A stretch of DNA of 64,000 bases from Phocoena phocoena (lineage: Eukaryota; Chordata; Mammalia; Artiodactyla; Phocoenidae): positions 92,133,835 to 92,197,834 of the forward strand of contig NC_089221.1 in assembly GCF_963924675.1 (NCBI RefSeq), in the 5' to 3' direction. The translations under genes were made by a program, and so were the position numbers. Below, one piece after another: positions 1 to 12,607 of this stretch (its first letter is position 1; every line of letters begins with the position of its first letter). Under the pieces are notes generated by a model. It saw nothing but the letters and a program-made list of their open reading frames with translations, searched no databases and was not told the origin of the DNA.

Positions 1-594
1 TTCTGTCTGACTGAATTATCGGGCTTCCTGTTGAGTCTTGTTCATACTCATGCCCTCCAGGCGGACTTTCCAGTTAGAGGCAGGGGGAAGATGGTACGAC
101 ACCAGCTCTCATGCTCTTGTTATCTGGGTACCAACCATCTGATCTCCCTGCAAGCCAGGCAGCCCCACAGGAGCTCACCTCTCAGATAGCTCCTAACAGC
201 CAGCAGGGACACCTAGAGTGGGCTTGGTGTTTATCAGTTGATCCTGTGCCTTTCTCTTGAATAAACACTTACGCATCTTCATTTTTAAGTGGATTTTACA
301 GTTTCTTGTCTGCCTTGGTGGTGGTGGCGGCCTGTTGACCTGTAAAGACTGAAGGAGGAGGAATAAGTGGGGAATTTCAGGGAGAGTGAGAGCTCGTGGA
401 GTTTGTAAGGGGAAGAGTTTCACAGCAGTTTATAGCCCTAGAGAACTGAATATGGGAAACCCCAGAGCAGGAACCAGCAAGATGACAAAGTAGTACGAGT
501 CATGGCATCCACAAGATCAAGGTCAGACTGGGCATCATCTCATAACTATTGTAAGATCAGGAACTGGTGACCTTCGTGAGAGCGTCAGCTACGT

Positions 595-655
595 ACGCAC
601 ATACACATACTACACACATGCAGGTGCATGCATGCACACACACACTCACATACAC
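595..655. repeat. CA/CATG-rich simple repeat
   Basis: Runs of 'acacatac' and 'gcatgcacacacac' make an impure dinucleotide tract of about 60 bases. Candidate microsatellite, impure and probably not very variable. Confidence 0.7.
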
Positions 656-1734
656 AGTTTGAAGATGGGAAAAAAGACCAGGGATAAAAGCTCATAGATA
701 TTCTGCGGGGATGGAGAGAAGCAGTATTCTGCTTATGGAGAGAAATAAGCTTTTTCATTTACTGACAGGTACTATCTGTGAGACACTGTCATTTTGTGGA
801 CTTCTGTTGTTCCTCTTAAAGTGTGATGGATCACAGGTGAAAAGGCATAACTTCATGGGAAGAGTATTTGTGGCCTGTCAGGGTTTTGCTCTGGTTAGGA
901 AAGCTTCCATGTAGATGGGACTTTCACTTGTCCTTCCTCCTGGCCTCTGGTTCCATTTACTTCCTGTGTGTTGGACCTTGAGTGGAGGTTATTTGATGTT
1001 TTGGGTTGTCACTAAGAACAGAAGTTCACATCGCTGTTTCTCTGAAAGTCACCATCTCACAAAGGTCTGTGGTACAGGTTCCTCTCCAGCCTTATTTCTG
1101 GAGCTCTGAGCAGCACCCAGGAAGTTACTACATTCATAGTGATCAAGCTGTTGTTCATAGGTATGGTCCCTGCCGTGATTTATACCAACGTATTTATCAT
1201 ACTTTGCTGAGTACTTCTGTTTCAGGTAGCAGTCTGTTTTGAAGGCTTTGTGTCCCTGCCCAGTAGCTTCTGGGTTACACCATTGGAAGCCTGGCAGATT
1301 TAGGAACGGGGAGGACATTGGACGTGGTGGGTGAGAAGCCTTACCTCGCCCGCCTGCCCCCAGCCCTGAAAGTGCAAAGCTGGCAAGTACGTGTGGCTCT
1401 TGGCGTTAGGAAAACCTTGCCGAAAATGAAGTTAAAATTCCTCCGCTGGACAGGAAATTAATCAGGACTGAACGCAGTAGACAGGGGCAGAAGCTTGACT
1501 CCTTGTTCTGTCGCTGACTAGTGTTTTATTATTATGTAAATGAGATTAAATGTACAATGACTGGTTGGGGGTTGAGGAGGAGGGAGAGAAGTGAGGATGA
1601 ACAGGTTCCTTAGGATTTAAACTCAAGGTGCAAAAATGTTTTTATAGCATCTGCTGCTTCTTAATCCTTCAAATGCTGAGCAAGGGAAGCTCCTCGGCTT
1701 CTTGAAACGCAGCAATTTATTCGTCCCATCGCAC

Positions 1735-1880
1735 GCCTAGGTCACCCGCAGCGAACCAGGCTGTGTGCCAGGTGCTAGGGCTAAGTCATGAAAACACCTA
1801 GCCCCTGCCTTCCCGGAGTTTATAGTCTAGTAGGAAAGGATATTGGAAAACATTATGTGTGCAGATAACCAGCCAGATAA
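1735..1880 (-). repeat. L2 LINE 3' fragment, antisense
   Basis: The motif 'tgtgccaggtgctagggct' followed by 'cctgccttcccggagtttat' is the antisense of the L2 3' end. Old and diverged. Confidence 0.6.
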
Positions 1881-2432
1881 GAAATGGTGTCATACAATTT
1901 AGGATTATTTGCTTGAAAAGTGGCTGAAACATACCCTAGCAAACTTCAGCAAAAAAGGAATGAATTGGTAAAAAGGAAAAAATGAGCAGCCATAAAAAGA
2001 ACTTGGGAAGAAAGCTCTGGGGATAGAGGTAGCAGGAACTGGAGGGCAGTCTCATCAGGACCCTCAGTCAAGTGAAGTGACAGCATGCAACTTTAGATCC
2101 ATTCACTCAAGATTCAGATTCCAAAACAAAGGTATCTGCCCACTCTGTGGCTGAGGAAAAACAGGAGGTGTGGATAGTGTGCAATGGCAGAGGGACCTTT
2201 CCCCAAAGAGCAAATGAGAGCTAGAAAGGTAAAGAGACTCAGATGTGCACCAGGGGCTTTGTAAAGTTCAGCTATTGTGTCTTCTGGGATTCATGGCCAA
2301 TGCGCAGGTGTATGTTTATTTGGGGCATACTCAACATTGAGGTTGGGATGGTTTGAGGCCATAAAACTTAGAATCACTCACCTGTAGGTGTGTCAACTCA
2401 TTGGCACTTGTGTCTTGTTCTCTCGATCCCAG

Positions 2433-2575
2433 TGCGAGCAGTCCCACCTCATGAGAGAGCATGAGGACGTCCAGGAGCGAACGACGCTTCGATACGAGGA
2501 ACGCATCACCGAACTCCACAGCATCATTGCTGAGCTCAATAAGAAGATAGACCGTTTGCAAGGCACCACCATCAG
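2433..2575 (+). CDS. MCC: MCC exon a (about residues 58-105)
   Basis: This exon encodes 47 full codons starting CEQSHLMREHEDVQERTTLR and ending in LQGTTI, plus two bases of a split Arg codon. It corresponds to the N-terminal coiled-coil of the short MCC isoform (about residues 58-105), rich in Glu, Arg and Leu heptads such as YEERITELHSIIAELNKK. The acceptor AG is at 2431-2432 and the donor is GTAGTC at 2576. The exon starts in phase 0 and ends in phase 2. It reads Ile-Ile-Ala where I remember Val-Ile-Ala in human, a conservative change. In-frame reading continues upstream into the intron by chance; the true 5' limit is the splice acceptor. Residue numbers assume no indel relative to human. 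Confidence 0.95.
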
Positions 2576-2905
2576 GTAGTCAGCTCCAAGTCAAGGCTCT
2601 CTCTCTGCCCGTCCGGGTGATAACCTGGGTTTCGGATTTGAAGTCACCCCTATGAATTATAACAATGTTTTACTTGGAACTAATATTTTTACAGTTGATA
2701 AGTATTATCTCTTTACTTTGTTAACCATGTGCTTTCCCGTCCATTATTCTCTTCTGACCTTGATCCTCGTGGTAACCGTGAAAGGTAGACAGGGTGGGAG
2801 TTGTAATCCTCAGTTGACTGATGAGGGGAGGCTGAGTGAGATGCTTTATCAGCAGGTTGTAAATGGAGCCTCTTCTGTCTTAGAGACCAGCATCCCTACC
2901 AGCCC

Positions 2906-3108
2906 TTTTTTTTTTTGCGGTATGCGGGCTTCTCACTGCTGCGGCCTCTCCCGTTGCGGAGCACAGGCTCCAGACACGCAGGCTCAGCGGCCATGGCTCA
3001 CGGGCCCAGCCACTCCACAGCATGTGGGATCTTCCCGGACCGGGGCACGAACCCACGTCCCCTGCATCGGCAGGCGGACTCTCAACCACTGCGCCACCAG
3101 GGAAGCCC
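2906..3108 (-). mobile_element. CHR-type SINE (cetacean short form), antisense
   Basis: Poly-T at the left, then the reverse complement of the CHR SINE, ending 'ccaccagggaagccc'. A target-site duplication of about 13 bases, 'taccagccctttt', flanks it. It lies 330 bases downstream of MCC exon a. Internal A/B-box-like tRNA promoter parts derive from tRNA-Glu in this family. Confidence 0.93.
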
Positions 3109-4236
3109 CCTACCAGCCCTTTTATTCACCAGGTCTGTTCTAAATATACAAACTCAGTGCATCCCTTGGGGATTTTGAGAGATTTATGAACGTGGCTTTT
3201 AACTAAACATCACATATGCTTCTAGATAATCTAAAAAAATTTTGAGCTCACTTGAAGTTGACTCACCAACATTGACATAGCCTCGTACAAACTCCTAAGG
3301 CGGGCAGTTGGGGAGGAGCGAGATTTGCTCTATCACGTTATTGGTGGAAAAGCTGGGGCTTAAAAATGTTAAGTGACTACTTTGAAGTTACCCTTAAGAG
3401 AGGACAGATAGAGATGGAGTTAGAACCCACAGTATCTCTGCCTTTACTCAGTTTTCTTTCCATAAAAGTGATTGTTGGGGATTCTTCCTTCCTTGCTCAT
3501 CAATCAGCTGGCCCCTGAGTCTCCTGCACACAGCACTTAGTTGGTGTGTCTGCCCGGCTGTCCACAAGAGGGGTTTGCCTTAAGTGACTTACTGAGCCAA
3601 GGAAGAGAACTTTTATCTTCCTGCCCATGCTGAGGGAGTAGCCCTCAGGAAAACAAATGGTTAGCATCAACTTTTATGGAGAAAGAGTGCTTTGTACTCT
3701 GCCTGTTTGTATAGGCCTCAGTTAAAACAGTTTTAGAGGCAGCTTCTTCAAACTCTCCCTCTAGAAGTCCTGGGTTAGAAGAAACTTTGGATGCATTTTG
3801 TTCCAACTCTAAGAGTTACAGTGATGATGGGGCTACTTGATGAGAGTACTGGTGGGCCTCTGTTTCAGGGCAAAGTTGTGGAAAAATTTGCACTGAATTG
3901 GAGGCACAGAATACGTCTCATTCCAATTTAGAACCTCAAGCCTTTTAAATTGTATACTGGTCTTCAGAGTGATTGTAGGTTAGAAGAGCAGAGAAGAATT
4001 TTCAGCCCAAAGAAATGATTATAGCAGACTTTACGGAGGCTGACAGAGTACACTGGGAAATTTGTAATTTCCATTAAAACATGCTGCACTTTTAAACACT
4101 TGAGAAGGTGAAGGCAAATGGACTCAGTGAGTTGTGAAAAAAATGCATCACGCATCACCTAGAAAGCTCAATTTCAGGATGTTTAAATTGAATATAATGG
4201 CCAAACTCCTTCATGTTAAAATACAGTGAGCTTCTT

Positions 4237-4507
4237 TTTTTTTTTTTAACATCTTTATTGGAGTATAATTGCTTTACAATGGTGTGTTAGTTTCTGCTTT
4301 ATAACAAAGTGAATCAGTTATACATATACATATGTCCCCATATCTCTTCCCTCTTGCGTCTCCCTCCCTCCCACCCTCCCTGTCCCACCCCTCCAGGCGG
4401 TCACAAAGCACCGAGCTGATCTCCTTGTGCTATGCGGCTGCTTCCCACTAGCTATCTATTTTACGTTTGGTAGTGTGTGTATGTCCATGCCACTCTCTCA
4501 CTTTGTC
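4237..4507 (-). mobile_element. L1 LINE 3' end, cetartiodactyl type, 5'-truncated
   Basis: Starts with poly-T and 'aacatctttattggagtata', the antisense of the cetartiodactyl L1 3' UTR. It is flanked by a perfect 15-base target-site duplication 'tacagtgagcttctt' at 4222-4236 and 4508-4522. The short length and perfect duplication mark a fairly young, heavily 5'-truncated insertion. No coding capacity. Confidence 0.92.
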
Positions 4508-6909
4508 TACAGTGAGCTTCTTGAGCATAAACATTTATCGGTGCCTTTTATTTAAAGGAAGATTGCATCTGTACAGATATCACATTAAATTCTGCCAGTT
4601 TTCATTATATAAATGCGCTAGCCCCTCCTCGAAGTGGGGACTCCCTGCAAGGCTGGAAGACTAGCAGACATGTGAGCCAGTAAGGCAAGGCTCTTCTTGT
4701 CCTCTGAGCTCTAGTAGCCAAGGTATCTCCCAGCCTCCATCACTCCAGGAAATTGGTTTGCTCTCAGGTCCTGAGATGCGATAACAGACCCAGTGCAGGA
4801 GGAGCCAGATGCCTTGGACGAACTCTAACTGCCCTGGCATATCCAGGCTATAGAGAATTGTCATGCTAATCAGGTACATTCCTGGCACCTTATAGACTTC
4901 CTTGTCACTTCAATCCGGGCCTGAATTAAGAATTTATTGGAAAAGCTGAAAAATCATCAATAAGGAAATGGTTTATGATATATCCACATTTAAGCCATAC
5001 TGAATTACATAAGAAAAAGATATGACAGTCTCATAGTTTAAATTTTTTTTCTCAGGCAGGTCACAATCAGAGAACCAGGGACCTTCTGTGACTGCCCTGG
5101 AAGACTCTCCCATCTTTTATAGCCACAGGGCTACTGTAGTCAAGAATCAGCCACTGCAGGTTGCTGAATTCCAACATAAGTTGAATTCAAAGCCACATCA
5201 GATCTCTTAGGGTAAAGGTTAAGCACTGATAGGAAAAGATGAAGTGGTGAGAATTTAAATGGACACATTTGGATAGATTCAAATGAATCAAAATGCCTAG
5301 AGCCTGCAAATGCCACTGAATTTCCCCTCCTGCAGAAGCAGTCCCACTCCCAGTCTGATAAAGTTAGTCCTACCTTGCTTGGAGACTGTAGCAATCTGAT
5401 CCCAGGTAGAGGGTACCAGATACATTCATACCTCACGGGCTACTCCATTCCTCTTTATCTTTAGGCCTAAAAGTAGCCAAATTCAATCATGCCCCAGGGG
5501 AATAAGTAGAAAATCCAACCTTGGAAGATACAGTTAAAATATGTAAGAGATTTATAAGATTTTATTCATTTATATTCACAGAAACTTGAGAAGAATATGT
5601 ATAGGATTAGGGCCTAAGTGTTCTAGACCAGGGAGGGAGGAATATAGTGTTAGACTGATGATGAATTTATTGATACAGCTGTTTCTGTCAGACATTCTGG
5701 ATGTAGTGTGTTAGCTCCAGCAGTTTGATTAAATGAAAACTAGAGTCATTGGAGGATTACATTAAATAATGTTGAACTGCCAGAACTCCCCTAGTATCAC
5801 ATAGGCGTCTGGAGGCCGTGGGAGTCGGGAATGTTGGGTGGGAGCTGACGTCATTAAAATGGGGTCTTTGATGCCACTTCACTGCTGGAGTCAGTGTGGG
5901 CTTGTCTCTTGTACTGGTCCACAGGGCTGCAGTAGGAATCAAAATGATTCGACCTGTAGAGATTTTTGATAATGGCTAATTGATCACGGGGTCTCCAGGA
6001 TGACTAGACTACATAATTTCTTGCTTTTTTATGTATATATGCCATTTCCTTTTTATTCTCTTACTTTCTCCTCTTATATAAGGTGAGTTGGTATCGGTGG
6101 AGCTTAGCATTTAATAGTTAGGGTACGTGATACCTAGGTGAATTTGTCATTAAACTAGAAGAGGAAGGCTCACCTAACAATGGATATAATTACCGATGGG
6201 ACTTTGGGTCTCCCATTTTGATGAGAAGGTGAGTACATTTACATTTGAACGAGGGATAGTTACAGAAGCTTGATGTCATTGCTATTGCAATTTGGAAATT
6301 TAAGTACGTGTGAGAGGATGTGTATGGTTGTCAAGTAGCCAAAGACAGTAGTATGGATGGATGTTGTAGACAGTACTGTAGACAGCATGAAGGATGTTGT
6401 CTGGCACCTGGTACCATTCCCACCCCTTCTCTCTACTCTCCCCCAAATCAAAGAAGATTGACCCTGGGGACTACTTCCCAAACTCCCTTAACAGCTGGGC
6501 TCTGGGATACAGTTTTGGTTCTGCCAGTGAGATGCATTCACCTGGACCTGGAAGGCTGAAAGGAGGTGGGAGCCGTCATCCCTCAGGCCATAATGGTGGC
6601 AGCTGACATACAGGCTTTGGTGAACATGAGGTCCTGCATTGACTGGCCTGACCCTGGAGCTGTGGGCAGGTGTGAAGGCAGCAACAATTTCCTCATCCTG
6701 GAGGGGACCACGGCTCTGATGGCAAATCTGACGGCCCCAGTTGGGCTCCACCCATCCTTCTCTTCTCTAGTCCTTCCTTCCGATGGTTTTGTAAGCACGA
6801 AACTACCTAAATTAAATCCTACTTGAAACACCCAGAAGAGTTTGTTTTCCTAACTGAACCCTGCCTAATGTGTCCTAAATCTCACCTGCTTGGAATAAAC
6901 ACTGAACAG

Positions 6910-7020
6910 TTTGGATTTATGGCCTTCTAAAATTTTTTATTGATGAATATTTTAAACAAATTGGATCATATAGCGCACACTGTTTTGTAATATGTGCTTT
7001 TTCACTTAACTGTTTGTTGT
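6910..7020 (-). repeat. Old L1 (L1M-like) fragment, antisense
   Basis: 'gatcatatagcgcacactgt' followed by 'tatgtgctttttcacttaac' resembles the antisense 3' region of old mammalian L1. Short and diverged. Confidence 0.4.
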
Positions 7021-7327
7021 GGCTTTTTTTTTAATGCTCATCTGACTTGGGGGGATTATATAATGGGATGGGTAAAATGGAAAAATACGTCAGTAGCTCA
7101 CTTTGGATCTGGGGGAGGAAAAAAGATGTCTAAGCAAATTAAACATGAGATCTTTTGTTTCCCAAGGAGATTATTTTCTTTTCCCAAAAGCTGCTCTCAT
7201 AACATCAACCTTTCACTGCCAACTCTCATGAGTAGTTCATGATTTCTACTTCATTTCCCATTTGCTTGTTAGCCCACAGCTGCCTGGCTTCTGACCCCAA
7301 CAGTTTGCCAAAGCTCCCTCTGCTCTG

Positions 7328-7487
7328 TACTGAATTGTGCCCCCCACCTCCAGTTCACATGGTGAACCCCTCGATATGACAGTGTCTGGAGATGGGGCCC
7401 TTTGGGAGGTCATTCGGTTTAGTCGAGGTCATGAGGATGGGGACCACATGATAGGATTAGTGAGTGTCCTTATAAAAAGAGATGGCA
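7328..7487 (-). repeat. MaLR LTR fragment (MST/MLT1-like)
   Basis: 'gaattgtgccccccacc', 'gatggggccctttgggag', 'gaggtcatgaggatgggg' and 'gtccttataaaaagaga' appear in the order typical of mammalian MaLR LTRs. The right part was replaced by, or lies beyond, the CHR SINE at 7488. This is a non-coding LTR remnant of an ancient endogenous retrovirus-like element. Confidence 0.55.
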
Positions 7488-7702
7488 GGGCTTCCCTGGT
7501 GGCGCAGTGTTTGAGAGTCCACCTGCCGATGCAGGGGATGCGGGTTCATGCCCCGATCCGGGAGGATCCCACATGCCGCGGAGCGGCTGGGCCCATGAGC
7601 CATGGCCACGGAGCCTGTGCATCCAGAGCCTGTGCTCTGCAGCGGGAGAGGCCACAACAGTGAGAGGCCCGTGTACCGCAAAAAAAAAAAAAAAAAAAAA
7701 AA
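7488..7702 (+). mobile_element. CHR-type SINE, sense
   Basis: Begins 'gggcttccctggtggcgcag' and ends in a run of 23 A. A clear duplication was not identified; 'aaaagagatg' upstream resembles 'aaaagaatgatg' downstream only loosely. Inserted at the edge of a MaLR fragment. Confidence 0.93.
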
Positions 7703-8149
7703 TCTGTTCTTTAAAAGAATGATGACCGTTTCAGGGCAAGTCGGCCTTTAATTGCAAGAGAGACAGAATGTGTTTCAGAAGACAGACCACACACTCAGGT
7801 AGACTGGTCTAGCTGGACATAGTTGACTGACAGTTACCAAAAGGTAGGCAGATGTTCTTCTGGGTCTTGTTCATCAGTCACTCCAATCCAGTGACAAGGT
7901 ATGAATGTGCACCCCCAAAATAAAACAGGTATAGAGACTGCTACTGAAGTTAATATTTTTATCAACTGCTGCTGATTCCATAATACTTCAGCTCAAGGTC
8001 CGGAAAGCATGATAAGAATTATACTTTCATTGACTTTTTCCTTTTCTAATTAGATCATTTCACCCCTAGCTAATAATGAGAAAGAATCTTTAAAAAAAAA
8101 AAAGAAATCTTTTCTTTAGGCCATCATATTATTGTTTTGTTGGTAACTA

Positions 8150-8290
8150 GATTTAGGAATTAGGCTGTGCTGCTAACTGGTTGTATAGTCTTAGGTAAGT
8201 CGCTTAGCCTCTGGAAGCTTCAGTGGTCTTATCTGTAAAACAAAGGTATTGATCCTGTCTTAGGTGATCACCAAGATCCCTTCCAGTCTG
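8150..8290 (+). repeat. MIR SINE, sense
   Basis: The sequence 'ctaactggttgtatagtctt' followed by 'cttatctgtaaaacaaagg' matches the conserved MIR core and 3' part. Ancient. Confidence 0.65.
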
Positions 8291-9202
8291 CCAGTCTGTG
8301 ACTTGTCTGCCTCTGCTAGTTACGTAGCTGTGTGTACAATCTAATCCCTGCCCCCTTAGGAGAGTTTTTGGGTTTTTTTGTTGTTAAGCTAGTAGCGAGC
8401 ATTAAACATTGCAACTTGAAACTAAGCAACATGGAAGCACTTCACAGATGCTTTGAAGTAAATGAAATAATGTACATTTAGAATCCTGTGAGATGATCCA
8501 ATTCCCAAGAAAAACACCTGAGAACTTTGTAATTCCATAATTAGGAAACTGCCACAGTAGCTTACAATTAGCAACATTTATCACTTTATCAGAGCTTCTG
8601 TTTTTTTTGACTTAAATCGATCACTTCTTGGACCTTTTCATATTTTCTTCCTTTTCATCACCGGCATTAGCAGTTAGTGTTCTTGGGGGAGGCATTTTTT
8701 TCCCCAAAGAAATAAGATGTCACCAAGAGTTACCATATACACCATGGAAGGAAGCAAACAATAAAGTCACTTTGAGATGCAGGTGCTGTGTCATTTGCTA
8801 GACACCCTGCCCAGCTAGGTGACGCCCTGCTGCGCAGAGCAGCCTTAAAAACACATCTCGAATTCTTGCCTTTGTAAAACTGCCATGGATCAGCAGGGTG
8901 TTTCTGACTTCTTGTTCCATTTCTCTGGATGGACCAATGCTTCTGAATAAAACAGGAGAGAGAGAACCCCCAGCATCAGCCTTCTGCAAATGCTGCAGTC
9001 CCAGATTGACTGTCGACTTACAAAGGGCCCGGAGACCATTGGCTTTTGTCACTTTCCAGTCCCAGATTCCAATCTCCTTTCAGGAACGATGCCGATAAGG
9101 ATGTTCAGGAGATGACGAAGATACGCAACTCCAAGATTTTTTACCAAGTCTGCTGGAGAAACAGGGTTGCACAAATTTTCTCATGTTAGGTTCAGTTTAA
9201 CC

Positions 9203-9424
9203 TTTTTTTTTTTTTTTTTTTTTTTTTTTATTGAGGTACGCGGGCCTCTCACTGTTGTGGCCTCTCCCGTTGCGGAGCACAGGCTCCGGACGCTCAGGCC
9301 CAGTGGCCATGGCTCACGGGCCCAGCCGCTCCGGGGCATGCGGGATCCTCCTGGACCGGGGCACGAACCTGCGCCCCCTGCATCGGCAGGCGGACTCTCA
9401 ACCACTGTGCCACCAGGGAAGCCC
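9203..9424 (-). mobile_element. CHR-type SINE, antisense
   Basis: A long poly-T (about 27) precedes the reverse-complement SINE ending 'ccaccagggaagcccc'. The duplication 'cagtttaaccttttaa'/'cagtttaacctttttt' flanks it. It is 2.8 kb upstream of MCC exon b and forms an inverted pair with the sense copy at 12607. Confidence 0.93.
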
Positions 9425-9879
9425 CAGTTTAACCTTTTAATGCCTCATTTTTGGGACACAGAAATGCACGCGATCTTCTCACAAGGTTGCTTTCTACCTC
9501 TGACTACTGTTTACGTTGTTTGCTTGTGTTGTTTTGCACTGTAACCTTTATTATGGTTACCATAAGGGGGAACCTGAACCATGGGTGGTATGTGCTCACC
9601 TCAGCCTCTCCCTGTGAGGTCAAAAACACAGACCATCTGCACGTCCCTGCTGCTTATTTTATCTGTTTCCATGAGAGTTCTCAGCAGTACTTACTCCTTC
9701 CTCTGAATTCCTCGATTTCACACATTTTTTTCCCTTTATTTCTGCCATCTAACCCTGATTATTTGCTTCCTTCAATACAATCAGTTCTCCTTCTGATCAA
9801 AATTGCCCACTCAGCAAGTGGCCTGAGTGCTCCTCCCGCCTCATGGTTCCATCCTGCACCCCATTTTGGTTTCAGCTAT

Positions 9880-10210
9880 CCCGAACCTCTATCCCAAGCT
9901 CCACATGTCCATGTTCACGTTCACGGGCCCCTCTGAGTCTCTGCGTGTGCCCTTGCACCCTCGTGACCTATCTAAAACCTGCTTGCCTTTAGACTCATCT
10001 TCAGTGCTGCTTCATCCAGGAAGTCTTCCCTGGTCACTGCACACCTGCAGCCCCAGATGCTCCTCCTGTGTCCGCCCAGAGCATCCTTCTTAGGTTAGAA
10101 TTTGTTCTGAACATATTTGACTCCCAGAAGACAGCATCTGTTTGGTTTTTGCCATCCTATCCTTGTTTTGGTGCTCAATCCAATACCTTGAATGAGGATC
10201 CTTAGTTTGC
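9880..10210 (+). repeat. L2 LINE 3' region, sense
   Basis: 'catccaggaagtcttccctgg', 'agacagcatctgtttgg' and 'aataccttgaatgaggatcc' follow the order of the L2 3' end. No intact frame. Confidence 0.6.
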
Positions 10211-12191
10211 CTTTCATGACACTGAAAGCCTTCTGCCTAAGGTGACATTTCTAGTGTGGTATCATTCTTCAGTCTGTGCTCTGACCTCAGTAAGGAATGT
10301 TTCCCTCAGCAGCTTCCTTCTCCCACCCCTCCCCTATTCACTCCTTTATAAAATCCATCCTAATAAAGTAATTTTTACAAAGCAGGAGATTTGGCAGGCA
10401 CTGTGTGTTTTGGGACCTGCCAAGCCAAGAGGGTTGAAGGCGGCTATGAAAGATTTTTCAAATGCCATTTATACCAGAGATACAGCGGCAGCATTTATCT
10501 GGCTTTTTTGGCTGGAAAACAGCCTCAGCCAAGCTGAAGCTGATTACATTGGCCATGCAACAAAGAATTTATTCATCATACACAAAATCTCCCCTTGACT
10601 AAAATCAGGGTTTTAACTGCTGATTGAAAGGAGAGCTGATGTATCAGGGCACAATTACCCTCTAGACCAAAAAGGTGACTCTTAAGAATACTTTTTAATT
10701 GTTTTCTTTCCTAAACCTAATTATTGTTGACTTTGCAGATGTCTAATAATTTAACTTATTCATAGAACGTTAACCTATATTTTTTGCCTTCACCACTCCC
10801 ATTCTGATTCATATTTTGACTGTCTGGGGGTTTTATACCTGTTTAAAGTCTTCCCAGATTTCTGTGTGGCTCTTATTAGAAATACTTTATAAAGCAGGGG
10901 CTCAACTGAATTCCTTCCCTGAAAGGATGTTGATTTCTTGAGAGAACCAAGAACTCTGGAGAGTTCTTCCCGTTTCTCTAATATAGATGTGTCTCCCCAG
11001 CTTCAAACGGCAGTTGCCTCTTCCCCAGTTTCCAATGAATACCACTCACCGTCTTGGTCCACCCAAAACTGTGGACATTCTGCCCACCCCACGCCCGGTT
11101 GTCAGCAACTTGAAGTGAATGCCAGGTTGAGAGAATCTCTTCTCTTCCTTCCTTTCTTCACAGACAGCCTCCCCCTGGGGCTGAGCAGGTACACCTGTGG
11201 ACTTTCCAACCTCAGAGTTAAATCCCTTGACAGTTTTCTTTTCTGGCTTACTTGCAAAATAAATGCTTCAAAGAGGGCTAATTTTTGCTCTGTCCATTTC
11301 TGTCTCCAGCGTGTGTGTGGTGTTTGTGGTGGTGTGGGGAGAAGGTCTGCGTGTGCTTTGAAATAGATATTACAATTTTGAGTTTTCTTAGCTTGCCCAT
11401 AGCTAATTCAGAGACCAGAGGTTGTGAGGGCTCCATGAGAGGCTGAGAAGGCGGTGGGGTGTGCTTGTGCAGATGAGACACGGCTGCATTTCAATGTTGT
11501 CTTCCTGCCAGCAAATGCAAATTGGAGGAAATAGACCATTGTGTGGTATTCTCTCACTCACTGATTCCGTTCTCCTCCTCACCCCATCCTCCTTTCCTAT
11601 CCCCTAACTCCATTTACTTCCTTTAGAGAAACTAAGTGTGATATTTCTCAGACATGCTGACCCATATATACTTCTCGGAGCATTGGTTTTGATCGGTACA
11701 GATGAGGTGCTGGTTTTCTAGTCGCTGCAGCCTCAATACTCCTTCCTCTTCCCAGAAGGAAACCCACCAGTGGGACCCTGCGGGTGATGATCTGAGCCAC
11801 TCCTATTCACCAGACTTTTGATACTTCTCCCCACCGTGGCCTCAGTGCTAGTAGTCTCAGTTCTTTTTCACCTCGGAATTTGAGGGGGTGAAGAAATCTA
11901 ATTTCTTGAGGAAATCTTTGAAAGGGAAAAGTTTCTGGTAGGCTGGTAGATGAACCTTGTTTGGTGTATAGGTACGGATGTTGACACAGAAGCAAACTTT
12001 CAGTTTCAAACGCTGACCGTAGATGTGCCCATCTATTTGGTCTGAGAGGAATCCTGATGCATGTGGCCCGGAGAGGAGACCTGTCTGTTTTCTTTCTGAG
12101 TGTCTTTATCTTGTCCTTAAAAGACATATTCTCTAGGGATTTGTCTTATATCTCTTGTCAGTGGAGGCTGACTTCCTTTTTTTTCCCTCAG

Positions 12192-12334
12192 GGAGGAGGA
12201 TGAGTACTCAGAACTGCGATCAGAACTCAGCCAGAGTCAGCACGAGGTCAATGAGGACTCTCGCAGTGTGGACCAAGACCAGACCTCTGTCTCCATCCCT
12301 GAAAACCAGTCCACCATGGTCACTGCGGACATGG
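12192..12334 (+). CDS. MCC: MCC exon b (about residues 105-153)
   Basis: The exon completes the split Arg, then reads EEDEYSELRSELSQSQHEVN and continues to ENQSTMVTADM, ending with the first base of an Asp codon. It enters in phase 2 and leaves in phase 1. The acceptor 'ttccctcag' has a good pyrimidine tract, and the donor is GTGAGT at 12335. The segment is acidic, Ser/Gln-rich and less heptad-like, probably a flexible linker after the first coiled coil. It reads SRSVDQDQ where I remember SRSMDQDQ in human. It is flanked by CHR SINEs in opposite orientation (9203 antisense, 12607 sense). Confidence 0.95.
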
Positions 12335-12607
12335 GTGAGTCTGCCTGCCATTACCACAAAGCCGGAGTTCGGTTTCTGGATTGTAATAGGAACTTTAGAA
12401 ACATAAGGCAGCCTGAATTAAAATTTAATTAGTCAAGGAGCTTATTGAGTAGATGAAGGCACATCCATTTCAGGTCTTGACATACTTCTTTATTGGTCAA
12501 AATGGAACCAAAGAGCTGAATTCCCTTTCTGCCTTATGATTCAAATATATGTCACCTTCTGCTTGAAAATTCTGGAAGTAGGGAACCAGTTAAAAAGGCT
12601 GTGGCAG

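Larger units (their letters stand above)
1..2432 (+). other. MCC: Intron (3' part) upstream of the first visible MCC exon
   Basis: No coding exon of MCC or any other gene was recognised here. The stretch holds a CA-rich simple repeat at about 595-655 and an antisense L2 piece at about 1735-1880. The rest looks like unique intron sequence. It ends in the acceptor 'tctctcgatcccag' just before 2433, whose pyrimidine tract is broken by purines. Confidence 0.8.
2576..12191 (+). other. MCC: MCC intron, 9.6 kb, phase 2
   Basis: No gene is supported inside. Contents: CHR SINEs at 2906-3108 (-), 7488-7702 (+) and 9203-9424 (-); an L1 3' end at 4237-4507 (-); an old L1 scrap at about 6910-7020; a MaLR LTR piece at 7328-7487; MIR at about 8150-8290; and L2 at about 9880-10210 (+). 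I see no annotated feature in 3110-4220, 4525-6900, 7750-8140, 8300-9190 or 10620-12190. Part of 10340-10620 looks like a possible conserved element (see findings). It ends with the acceptor 'ttttttccctcag'. Confidence 0.8.

Noticed and set aside
2652..3178. Open frames of 163 and 87 codons on the + strand after exon a
   Set aside because: Most of their length is the antisense CHR SINE at 2906-3108; the same peptide (around LSRCGAQAPD) recurs at every antisense copy in the window.
9451..9936. 161-codon open frame on the + strand
   Set aside because: Begins beside a SINE and runs into an L2 piece; no conserved domain.
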